Positions 4,655-11,375 of a stretch of DNA of 12,839 nucleotides are shown in pieces. Location of the stretch: the NCBI RefSeq assembly GCF_001509485.1, contig NZ_LLZI01000040.1, positions 1 to 12,839 of the forward strand. The letters are read 5' to 3'. This DNA comes from Streptomyces sp. NRRL F-4489. GTDB taxonomy: Bacteria; Actinomycetota; Actinomycetes; Streptomycetales; Streptomycetaceae. Position numbers and translations under genes: made by a program. Position 1 is the first letter of the stretch. Each line of letters starts with the position of its first letter. A model generated the notes under the pieces. That model ran no database searches. It saw nothing but the letters and a program-made list of their open reading frames with translations, and was not told the DNA's origin.

Positions 4655-7429
4655 TTACGCGACGCCGAAGAACACGCTGCCCGTACCGCCCAGTTCGGGG
4701 GAGTGGAAGGACACGGTGATCGCGCGGGTCAGATCGCTTTTGCTGAGGCGGTCGTCGCCGTCGGTGTCCAACTCGCCCAGTACGCGCGAGGCGTCTGCGG
4801 CCAGGCCCCACATGTCGAGGTACCGCGTCAGCTCGGTCTCTCCGACGCAGCCGTCGTGGTCCGCGTCGATGATCTCGAACACCGCCGCCGCGAAGGCCGC
4901 GACCGGCTCGCGCAGCGCCGGGTCCGTTCCGGCCGCGCCGGCGGCGGTGCGGTGCTGTGCGCGGGACAGGCGGCCGTCGGTCTTCGCGTGGCGCTGCAGA
5001 CCGGCCCAGTACGCGCGGTAGAAGGAGGCGAGAGCCGTCGTTTCCGGGGCGTCCGCGGCGAGCCCGTAGGTGGTGCGGTAGCGAGCGGCGATCCGCTGGT
5101 AGTCGGCGCCGTCGACATAGCCGTCGCCATCGGTGTCGGCGACGGCGAACAGGCGGTCCAGGTTGCCGGTGCGGTGGAGGACGGTCTCGGGCGGGGTGCC
5201 GGCGGTCGCGTAGAGGTGGTCCCGGAGCTGGGCGTGGCGGAACTGGTACACCGTCCCGACCTGGCGCAGGACCTGTCGCTCGCAGGCGTCCCGCAGGAAC
5301 GCGTCCAGGTCCCTCGGCAGCCATCCCGTCAGGGGCAGCCAGATGCGGGCCAGGACTACCCAACGCCCCCAGGCGGTCATGGTGCCGGCCCCGATCGCGA
5401 TCATGGTCCCGGCCACCAGTCCGGCCCCGAGCCCGGCGAGTGCGCTGTGCGACGCGATCCCGAACACGGTCCCGTATCCGGACCCGGTCACCAGCCCGAT
5501 GGTGAGGGTCTGCTTGAGTACGGTGGCGCGGTTCGTGTTCAACAGATCCGAGGGGAGGGCGCGTTTCTCTCTCGGAATGGCGGATTCGAAGCCGGCGCCG
5601 AGCGCGGCGATGAGCCCCATTACGAGGCCGAGACCGATCCCCGTCGCGAGCAGCAGCCCCGAATTCACCGCGACCACCGGCCAGGGATAACCCTGGAGGA
5701 GAGAAAAGGCCGCACTTCCGAACGCCCACAGGAGTCCGAACAGGAGACCGCCGGCGAGCCCGCCCGTCACTCTGGGGCGGAAACTCTCCCGAAGTTTTCT
5801 CTTCGTCCAGTTGTGCAACTTGATCTGCATCAGCGACGGTTCGAACAGCGGGCCGCCGACCTTCATCTCCGTGACGAACCCGTGCATGACAGCGAAGGTC
5901 ACACCCATCGCGAGCCCGTTCGCCGGGCCGGTGATGCCTGCCGCCATGAGCCCGTACGCGGGCCCGTACACAAGCCCGCTCTCGGAGCCGTAAACGAGCC
6001 CGGCGACGAACCCTGACAGGATTCCGACCGTGACCCCGACCCGCAGCATGATCCGGCGCAGCTTCACGGTGGTCCCCAGCCGCCACCATTCGATGTCGGG
6101 CGTGTTGAGTTCCGTCAGATGCGCGGCGAGGTAGCCGAGCCAGTGCCGGGCGCGTTCGTGGTCCCAGCGCCGGTGTTCCCGTGCCACGGGCTCGGTGCTG
6201 AGAAAGCGTTTGTAGGCGGTGGTGATGAAGGTGTCCAGGAGGTGTTTTTCCAGGGCTTCCCGGGTGCCGAAATTCTCTGTTCCCAGCAGCTCCGCGGGGT
6301 CGCGTTCGGATTCGTAGACGAAGCGGGCGAGGGTGACCATCAAAGGGGTGGTCAGCACGGCGGCGAGGTTGGCGCCGGCCTGCGTGTGGGGACGACGGCG
6401 CAACTCACTCAGCACGTAAGCCCATCCGGTGCGGGGCACGGCATCCGTACCGCCGGGGAGCGTTGTGCCGGTGGCCTCCTGCAGATACGTGAGGGAGTCG
6501 TCCAGATCGAGGTCGACCAATTCGATGGCGGTGGCGGAGGGCACCACCTTGGTTTCCTCCCCAGCGGCTTCGAATTCGGCGCGGCGACTGGTCACGATCA
6601 GCGGCAAAGTGCAGCTGTTGAGTGCCACCAGCGCGTCTTTGCGCAAACCGATGGCGATCTCGTCGAAACCGTCCAGAATCGGCAGCACATGGTCGGCACC
6701 CACCAGCGCGGCGGCCCACGTCTTACCACTGGGGCTCGCCTCGGCGAGAAAGGGATGATCCCGTTCCAGACGCTCGATCAACCAGTTGCGCAGCGGCGTG
6801 GTGGCGGGATTCCAGGACCCGAGACTGAAGAGCACCGGCACCGGGGCTTTGTGGGCGCGAGGACGCGCTTCCAGGCGGGTCAGTGCGAAACGCAGGGCCA
6901 GGGCGCTTTTTCCTGAGCCTTCCCGCCCCAGCACCACCAGCCAGCTCGACTTCGCCCGTTCGAGGACGGCCGTGATCTCGTCCCCGGCCGTGATCTCGTC
7001 CCCTTGACCGGCCCGGCCCAGCGGGGGAGTTCGCGTTGCCCCGTCCCGGGAATTGCGGAAGTCTTCGTGTCCGGGCGCTTTCCCGAGTACCGGTCGCCAG
7101 CGCACGGGCAGGTCCCCGTCCCTGAGCCGGAGTTGTTCCTCCTCATGCCGCAGGCGCGCGTGGACCTCATCCGCGAGCAGATCGGCCTTGTCGGCCAGCC
7201 CGTCATCAACGGAGCGGCGCTCGGCGCGCACTGCACGCACGAGTTGCTCGACCAATTCGCCCAGGGCGCCCTCGGCGGAAAACCCTTTGGAGAAGAGCAA
7301 GTTGACGTTGTTGTTGCCGATACTGACAATGCCCGTGACATTCCTGACGCTGATCGACCGTTCGGCACCCGACGTGCCACGAGCATCCGCCGCGGGTCCC
7401 GACGCCCGCGGATCCGGCGCGATGCTCAT
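4655..7429 (-). CDS. NACHT NTPase with RHIM-like N-terminus, membrane domain and C-terminal EF hands
   Basis: A 924-residue STAND/NACHT-type ATPase. Domains in order: a short N-terminal segment (residues 27-46) with VSIGNNNVNLL, which resembles the RHIM amyloid core; a charged helical linker to about 155; a NACHT domain with Walker A GREGSGKS (168-175), Walker B ILDGFDEI (251-258) and sensor LPLIVTSR (275-282); a helical or winged-helix part ending at YQFRHAQLRDHLY (728-740); within it, about six glycine-rich hydrophobic segments at 461-520, 553-612 and 638-682; and a C-terminal calerythrin-like module with EF loops at D765-D776, D855-E866 and D888-D899, plus a degenerate hand near 800-826. 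The order suggests Ca2+-regulated, membrane-anchored oligomerisation. NACHT proteins act in antiphage defence in some bacteria; this role is inferred here. ATG 7429 has a weak ribosome site, 24 nt after the upstream ORF, so translation may be coupled. Confidence 0.88.
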   Translation of the reverse strand: MSIAPDPRASGPAADARGTSGAERSISVRNVTGIVSIGNNNVNLLFSKGFSAEGALGELVEQLVRAVRAERRSVDDGLADKADLLADEVHARLRHEEEQLRLRDGDLPVRWRPVLGKAPGHEDFRNSRDGATRTPPLGRAGQGDEITAGDEITAVLERAKSSWLVVLGREGSGKSALALRFALTRLEARPRAHKAPVPVLFSLGSWNPATTPLRNWLIERLERDHPFLAEASPSGKTWAAALVGADHVLPILDGFDEIAIGLRKDALVALNSCTLPLIVTSRRAEFEAAGEETKVVPSATAIELVDLDLDDSLTYLQEATGTTLPGGTDAVPRTGWAYVLSELRRRPHTQAGANLAAVLTTPLMVTLARFVYESERDPAELLGTENFGTREALEKHLLDTFITTAYKRFLSTEPVAREHRRWDHERARHWLGYLAAHLTELNTPDIEWWRLGTTVKLRRIMLRVGVTVGILSGFVAGLVYGSESGLVYGPAYGLMAAGITGPANGLAMGVTFAVMHGFVTEMKVGGPLFEPSLMQIKLHNWTKRKLRESFRPRVTGGLAGGLLFGLLWAFGSAAFSLLQGYPWPVVAVNSGLLLATGIGLGLVMGLIAALGAGFESAIPREKRALPSDLLNTNRATVLKQTLTIGLVTGSGYGTVFGIASHSALAGLGAGLVAGTMIAIGAGTMTAWGRWVVLARIWLPLTGWLPRDLDAFLRDACERQVLRQVGTVYQFRHAQLRDHLYATAGTPPETVLHRTGNLDRLFAVADTDGDGYVDGADYQRIAARYRTTYGLAADAPETTALASFYRAYWAGLQRHAKTDGRLSRAQHRTAAGAAGTDPALREPVAAFAAAVFEIIDADHDGCVGETELTRYLDMWGLAADASRVLGELDTDGDDRLSKSDLTRAITVSFHSPELGGTGSVFFGVA

Positions 7430-7453
7430 CGGTACGGGATGTTCATCGCGCCA

Positions 7454-7624
7454 TCACCGGTCGCCCCACGATGTGTCGGGCAGCCGCTGTTCCGGTCGCT
7501 TTGCCGCTCCGGCCGGCCCGTTCTCAGCCTGAGGCAGTACGCCGACGCCGGCGCCGTACGCATCCGGTGTCGCTTCACCCGCAGGTGCGATCAGGCCGGG
7601 CAGCACAGTGCCGATCTCTCCCAA
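7454..7624 (-). CDS. Small unknown ORF directly upstream of the NACHT gene
   Basis: A 56-residue ORF, not recognised. The start is decided by GGAGGTG (7637-7631), a full match to the anti-Shine-Dalgarno sequence, 6 nt before TTG 7624. The GTG at 7633 overlaps that site and is unlikely. The protein begins MGEIGTVLPGLIAPAGE, has a small, flexible Gly/Ala/Pro middle, and ends LPDTSWGDR, with a single Trp near the C-terminus. It has no signal peptide, membrane segment or Cys. Third-position G/C is high, as expected for a real gene. It ends 24 nt before the NACHT start on the same strand, so the two are probably cotranscribed. It could be a partner or effector peptide, an uORF-like coupling element, or a decayed gene. 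Confidence 0.5.
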   Translation of the reverse strand: MGEIGTVLPGLIAPAGEATPDAYGAGVGVLPQAENGPAGAAKRPEQRLPDTSWGDR

Positions 7625-7680
7625 TAGGGGCACCTCCCTCTTCGCGCGGACAGTCGACTTTCGGCGGCCGTCGTCGTCCC

Positions 7681-7712
7681 GGCGGGCGGGCGCTTGTGCT
7701 TGCCTGCCCGCC
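7681..7712 (-). terminator. Possible terminator after the DUF6801 gene
   Basis: GGCGGGC (7681-7687) pairs with GCCCGCC (7706-7712) across an 18-nt loop, in the gap between the DUF6801 stop and the small ORF. The long loop makes this a weak candidate. Confidence 0.3.
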
Positions 7713-7768
7713 TGCTTGCCGCCTGCTTGAGCCCCGCCACACAACCGGTGGTCGTTCGGTGGTCGTTC
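7710..7768. repeat. Two adjacent 11-bp-period tandem direct repeats
   Basis: GCCTGCTTG begins at 7710 and again at 7721. GGTGGTCGTTC is present as an exact tandem pair at 7747-7757 and 7758-7768. Both pairs have an 11-bp period, about one helical turn, and lie upstream of the small ORF and NACHT gene. The second pair touches the stop codon of the DUF6801 ORF. They are candidate regulator sites; I see no clear -35/-10 pair here. Confidence 0.6.
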
Positions 7769-9161
7769 ACTGCGCCTGTCGAACGTATGCGGGGCCGGGC
7801 TTCTCATCGGCCGCGACATCGACGTCTTCGCCTTGCGGCAAACCCGGGAGCAGGCTGCTCGGATCGGCGCCGCCGCCGCAGGCCCGCGCACCGATGGCCT
7901 GATGTGCGGCTCGGTGGTTGTGGACGTGACGCTTTGTCAGATGGCTTCGGCCGTCTGTGGTCCTTCTGCGCGTGCTGCCGCCCGACGCTGCGCTACCGCC
8001 ACACCCTCGGTGCTGTGGGGCACCAGGGGTCAGGCTCTTCCTGTCGTCACCGGCGTCGGTCCTTCCGCCCTCGGCGCCATCGATGAGCAAGCCATGCCGC
8101 GGGTCGATGTCCTGCTGGGTCGCCCCGTGCTGCTGATCCACCCCGTCGTCACCGGGGCGGCGGCGGTTTCTCAGCCGCGCGCCGAGGCCGAAGGCGGCCG
8201 CGCAGGCGACGAGTACGCCCACGGCCAGCAGGACGAGATCCCTGGTGTTCTGCCCGGTGGCCGGTGCCTCGCCGGCGAGGGCCGCTTCGGTCGGCCTCGG
8301 CGCCGCGCGGCTGGGGTTCCGCACCGTTGGGGTGCTGGAAGCCCCGGGGTTCGGATTGCCGGACGTGGCGGTCGCACTGCGAGTTGCGGGGCCGGTGTCC
8401 GCTGACGTCGTCGGTGGCGGAACGGCGGCGTCCATGGATCCGGTCGTCGGCCTCGGAGCGGCGGCGCCCATCGATCCGGTGGTCGGTGGCGCAGTTGCGG
8501 AGGGCGGCGATCCGGTCGAATGGCTCGGAGTGGCCGAGCCCGCCGAACCCGGCTTCGTGATGGCGAAGGACGCCACGACATTGCTCTGGCCGGGATTCAG
8601 GGTGCACGGCGCGTCGCCCCTCAGCGCCAGGTTGCCGGTCGCGTTCTTCCCGAGGAGGTGGAGGGTGAGGCCGCCGGCGGTGATCCGCCCCTTGCCCGGA
8701 TGGCTGAAGGCGTGCGTGGTCGCGCTCCCGGTTGCCGTGACGTTGAACGGACCGGATGCCGGGACGCTGGTCGTGGCCATACGGAAGGGGACCGTGACGT
8801 CGAAGTCATCCTGCGGCGCGGCCACATGGGCGTTCGCGTCCACCGTGCCGCCGAGGGTCTTCAGGCCGGCCGTGGCGAGCCACTGGGTGAAACTCGCGCC
8901 CACCGTCGCCACCGCTTTGACGGTGATGGTCTTGCCGGGCGTGCCGACCGCGACCGCGTTCGGGATGTCCGCGGTGATCTTCGCCGTGAATGGATGATTG
9001 CCGATCAGCAAGGACGAGCACGTATAGCTGAACGTGCGCGAAAGCGGTTGCGCGGCAGCCGTTCCGGCTCCGATAACGCCCAGCACACCGCTTGCCGTTG
9101 CCGAAGCCGCGACGACGGCAACGGTGATCCTCATCCTTGGTCTGCCGCACCTGATGCCCAT
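7767..9161 (-). CDS. Secreted DUF6801-domain protein with wall-sorting-like signal and abnormal C-terminal tail
   Basis: A 464-residue exported protein. A signal peptide occupies about residues 1-37 (basic RCGRPRMR, hydrophobic core, likely cut after GTAAA). A DUF6801-type beta-rich domain runs about 40-203, with Cys48 and Cys186 placed to form a disulfide and the family-like VPFRMATTSVPASGPFNVTATG in part. A Thr/Pro/Ala-rich wall-spanning linker follows (204-298), with a 12-residue repeat PTTGSMGAAAPR/PTTGSMDAAVPP at 226-249. APATG (299-303), a hydrophobic segment (about 308-330) and RNRRR then form a sortase-like or simple membrane-anchor signal. Such signals normally end the protein, yet 128 polar residues follow that lack any family signature, which suggests loss of the original stop or a frameshift. 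ATG 9161 is chosen for GGGGG 7 nt upstream; ATG 9134 is an alternative. The function is unknown. Confidence 0.75.
   Translation of the reverse strand: MGIRCGRPRMRITVAVVAASATASGVLGVIGAGTAAAQPLSRTFSYTCSSLLIGNHPFTAKITADIPNAVAVGTPGKTITVKAVATVGASFTQWLATAGLKTLGGTVDANAHVAAPQDDFDVTVPFRMATTSVPASGPFNVTATGSATTHAFSHPGKGRITAGGLTLHLLGKNATGNLALRGDAPCTLNPGQSNVVASFAITKPGSAGSATPSHSTGSPPSATAPPTTGSMGAAAPRPTTGSMDAAVPPPTTSADTGPATRSATATSGNPNPGASSTPTVRNPSRAAPRPTEAALAGEAPATGQNTRDLVLLAVGVLVACAAAFGLGARLRNRRRPGDDGVDQQHGATQQDIDPRHGLLIDGAEGGRTDAGDDRKSLTPGAPQHRGCGGSAASGGSTRRRTTDGRSHLTKRHVHNHRAAHQAIGARACGGGADPSSLLPGLPQGEDVDVAADEKPGPAYVRQAQ
7938..7957. other. Stable TTCG-loop hairpin inside the DUF6801 tail
   Basis: An 8-bp stem (7938-7945 with 7950-7957, one T-G pair) closes on C(TTCG)G on the plus strand. 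It falls within the suspicious tail of the DUF6801 ORF and could be a former terminator of that gene or chance in G+C-rich DNA. Confidence 0.35.
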
Positions 9162-9384
9162 ATGTCAGCCCCCGTCCGCTGTTCGGGTGTGCGATTGTGG
9201 AACGAGTCCCGTTTTGGCAGCTCAGCACGCTGCTCAGGTCGCGTGCCCTGTTGCCGGATCTGCGTGCCGGCGCTACGTGTCGGCTCCGCGTGCCGGATCC
9301 GGATCTGCGGCGCCCGGACGATTCGGTCAGCAGGGCACGTAAGGTTACTTGGGGGACGCGGCTCGGATGGCTTTGGTTGACGCA

Positions 9385-9654
9385 TCACTCGGATATGTCC
9401 CAAAATAACCGGCTGCCGGGCTGGGGCGAGGCGCGTACCGGCCGTTGTGCCTCTACATCCGGAAATCTTGCGCGAGCGCCGTGGCTTGTTTCATGCGGTC
9501 GGGAACGGTCCCCTGGAGTCCCGGTAGCGGGGAACGCGCTGTCGCTCGGGAAGATGATCGCCGAGGCGGCCCGCAGTCGCGCGTCGTCGAGGATTTCCCC
9601 CGCGCTGCGGGATATGTGATCCCCGGTCAGCAATCTGAAGACGCTGTGCCGCAT
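9385..9654 (-). CDS. Doubtful hypothetical ORF, 89 residues
   Basis: ATG 9654 is preceded by AAGG with 8 nt spacing. The first ~45 codons (MRHSVFRLLTGDHISRSAGE to about FPATG) have strong third-position G/C and a helical, protein-like composition. The second half is Arg/Pro/Ser-rich with weaker codon bias, as in untranslated DNA. I recognise no family, signal peptide or membrane segment. It may be a gene remnant whose 3' part has decayed. It lies upstream of, and on the same strand as, the DUF6801 gene, 223 nt away. Confidence 0.3.
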   Translation of the reverse strand: MRHSVFRLLTGDHISRSAGEILDDARLRAASAIIFPSDSAFPATGTPGDRSRPHETSHGARARFPDVEAQRPVRASPQPGSRLFWDISE

Positions 9655-9991
9655 TTCTGACGCCTTGGACGTGCCGCGTCTTCGTAGCTGCGAACGTGCG
9701 GCAGTCGGCGTTCGATGTGTGCTCGCGGTGTGCCGGGTGGCGGATTGCAGGCGGGGCTTTGTGCACCTGACAGGAGCTTCACGGCCAGCCACTTGGCGTC
9801 CTGGGCGCCCGGCAGGGAGGGCGGGGGCGGACCGCTGGGCGCAGTACGCGGACACCAGGTGAGCGCCCGATGCCGGGGCAAGCACCGTTGCCCGACCAGC
9901 GCCCCGCCGGCCCCGGCCCCTGCCTCGCTAGAAGCTCGGCCCCGGCCCCCGCCCCACCCCCTCCGCAACGCGGACGGGGTGCTCCGGATCC
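9655..9991. other. 337-nt intergenic region without a credible gene
   Basis: Lies between the doubtful ORF start and the stop of the PaiB-like gene. It holds GGGCAA/TTGCCC (9876-9881 with 9888-9893, 6-nt loop), a 13-bp direct repeat CGGCCCCGGCCCC (9908-9920 and 9937-9949) and a G-quadruplex motif. Open frames here have no family signature. Confidence 0.6.
9940..9961 (-). other. G-quadruplex motif after the PaiB-like gene
   Basis: On the minus strand four G-runs of 5, 4, 5 and 4 are separated by loops of 1, 1 and 2 nt (T, C, CC). The motif starts 30 nt after the TAG stop at 9992, so it would be in the 3' untranslated RNA of the flavoprotein operon. Confidence 0.6.
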
Positions 9992-10669
9992 CTACGGCCG
10001 GGCGGCGGAACCGTTCGCCGGGCGGGCGGTGGTCGTGCCGGCCGCCAGGCGGCGCTGCTGGTGGCGGCGGGCCGCGGCGTCGCCCGGACCGTCGCGCTCG
10101 GCGAGCCGGTCGGATATACGGTGCTGGACCGACTCGGACCGCTTGCCGCCGTACTTGAACTTGGCCCGCACCTCGAGCACCTCCAGGCGCAGCCCGCGGA
10201 TTCCGGACAGCATCCGGCCGTACGGCGCCTGGCCGGCGACCACCGGGGCCGAGCCGCCCTCCGGCTGGAAGTGCGTGGTCTGGCGCTGCAGCAGCTCGGC
10301 CTTGGCCTCCGGATCATCCACCACATGAGCCGTGCAGATGAGCTGGACCGCGGCGTAGAAGCTGGTGGGGACGCCGTTCTCGGGCGGCCCGTCCTCCTCC
10401 GCCTGCCAGGGGCCGGGGATGAAGGTGTAGTCGTCCACCACGCTCAGCAGGACCGTCGGCCGTTCCTGGAGCGCGGGCCAGAGCGGGTTGGGGCGGGCGA
10501 GGTGGGTGACGGCCTCGCGGCGGGCGGGGTCGTAGGCGAAGTGCAGCGGCTGGACGCACGGCGGCTCGCCCGGCAGGCCGTTGACGGCGAGCTGCCCGAA
10601 GTCGTGCGCGGCCAGCCACTCCTGCCATTCGGCGTCGTCGGTCGGGGCGTCCCAGGGGTGGATGAGCAT
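9992..10669 (-). CDS. PaiB-family FMN-binding split-barrel protein
   Basis: A 225-residue protein of the FMN-binding negative transcriptional regulator (PaiB, FMN_bind_2) family, a branch of the flavin reductase or PNPOx-like split-barrel fold. Landmarks: HLARPNPLWPAL (56-67), the core VVDDYTFIPGPW (77-88), VPTSFYAAVQL (100-110) and the family ending KFKYGGKRSE (170-179). The family name reflects a Bacillus gene affecting sporulation and protease genes; direct DNA binding is not shown for most members. The last ~30 residues are Arg/Ala-rich and probably disordered. ATG 10669 has GAGGAG (10680-10675) 5 nt upstream, and that site overlaps the stop of the preceding gene. The gap is only 9 nt, so the two form an operon and may be translationally coupled. 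Confidence 0.85.
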   Translation of the reverse strand: MLIHPWDAPTDDAEWQEWLAAHDFGQLAVNGLPGEPPCVQPLHFAYDPARREAVTHLARPNPLWPALQERPTVLLSVVDDYTFIPGPWQAEEDGPPENGVPTSFYAAVQLICTAHVVDDPEAKAELLQRQTTHFQPEGGSAPVVAGQAPYGRMLSGIRGLRLEVLEVRAKFKYGGKRSESVQHRISDRLAERDGPGDAAARRHQQRRLAAGTTTARPANGSAARP

Positions 10670-10678
10670 GGGTGCTCC

Positions 10679-11347
10679 TCAGCGGGCGGAGAGGTAGGCC
10701 GGCTCCTGGATGCCGGGGGCGAGGTCGTCGGCCGGTATAGGGGCGCCGTATACCGGGGAGACGGGGAGGACGCCGCTCCAATACGGGAGCGCCTGGTCCT
10801 CGGGCTCGTCGGAGGGGCCGCCGGTGCGGATCTTGGCGGAGACCTCGCGCAGATCGAGGCGGAGCACGGCCGTGGCGGCCAGTTCCTTCGCGTTGGCGGG
10901 GCGGGAGTCGGCGGCGCGGCCGGGCAGGACGTGGTCCACGAGGGCGTCGAGCGCGGCCTTCTTCTCCTCCTCGTCGGTGACCTGGTACGCGGTGCCGTGC
11001 ACCACGACGCTGCGGTAGTTGATGGAGTGGTGGAACGCGGACCTGGCCAGCACCAGTCCGTCGACGTGGGTCACGGTGACGCAGACCGCGAGCCCGGTGT
11101 CCGCGCCCTGCCCGCCGGCCATCCGCAGCGGGCGGGAGCCGGTCGAACCGTGTACGTACAGGCGGTCGCCGACCCGGCCGTAGAGCGTCGGCAGGACGAC
11201 CGGCGCGCCGTCGCGCACGAAGCCGAGATGGCAGACATAGCCCTCGTCGAGGATCGCGTGCACCGTCGCCTCGTCGTAGTGGGCCCGCTCGCGGGCGCGG
11301 GTGGGGACGGTGCGCTCGGTCGCGGCAAAAGACTTGCTCTCGGCCAT
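10679..11347 (-). CDS. Pyridoxamine 5'-phosphate oxidase-family (NimA-like) flavoprotein
   Basis: A 222-residue protein of the Pyridox_ox_2 / NimA-like branch of the FMN-binding split barrel. Visible motifs: CHLGFVRDGAPVVLPTLYGR (about 39-58), LYVHGSTGSRPLR, and HSINYRSVVVHGTAYQV, which holds the residues that usually contact flavin phosphate. True PdxH enzymes differ, so B6 oxidation is not assured; reduction of nitro compounds or another flavin role is possible. The start is ATG 11347 because GGAG (11357-11354) lies 6 nt upstream; ATG 11359 would overlap that site and the operator. The gene diverges from a MocR-type regulator with a 35-nt gap and leads a two-gene operon with the PaiB-like gene, which points to control by that regulator. 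Confidence 0.85.
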   Translation of the reverse strand: MAESKSFAATERTVPTRARERAHYDEATVHAILDEGYVCHLGFVRDGAPVVLPTLYGRVGDRLYVHGSTGSRPLRMAGGQGADTGLAVCVTVTHVDGLVLARSAFHHSINYRSVVVHGTAYQVTDEEEKKAALDALVDHVLPGRAADSRPANAKELAATAVLRLDLREVSAKIRTGGPSDEPEDQALPYWSGVLPVSPVYGAPIPADDLAPGIQEPAYLSAR

Positions 11348-11375
11348 TGCGAACTCCATTGTACTAGTGCATAAT
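11347..11375 (+). promoter_or_regulatory. Sigma-70-type promoter of the MocR gene
   Basis: TTGCGA (11347-11352), a 17-nt spacer and CATAAT (11370-11375). The -10 box ends 7 nt before GTG 11383, so the mRNA should be leaderless. This is the best promoter match in the window. Confidence 0.65.

Noticed and set aside
4421..6016. 531-codon open frame on the plus strand, opposite the NACHT gene
   Set aside because: It has no family signature or ribosome site and mirrors the strongly coding NACHT/EF-hand frame.
4560..6089. 509-codon open frame on the minus strand overlapping the NACHT gene
   Set aside because: An Arg-rich frame-shifted shadow of the real frame, which carries the EF-hand and membrane motifs.
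8978..9013. LLIGNHPF in the DUF6801 protein as a possible partner of the RHIM-like motif
   Set aside because: It lies within the secreted beta-rich domain near its first Cys, and lacks the VxIG-NNN register; an exported domain would not template a cytoplasmic NACHT protein.
8245..9380. Plus-strand open frames opposite the DUF6801 gene
   Set aside because: The minus frame has a signal peptide, conserved domain, linker and anchor; the plus frames have none of these.
10061..11374. 437-codon plus-strand open frame
   Set aside because: It is antisense to two clear flavin-binding proteins and has a composition typical of such shadows.
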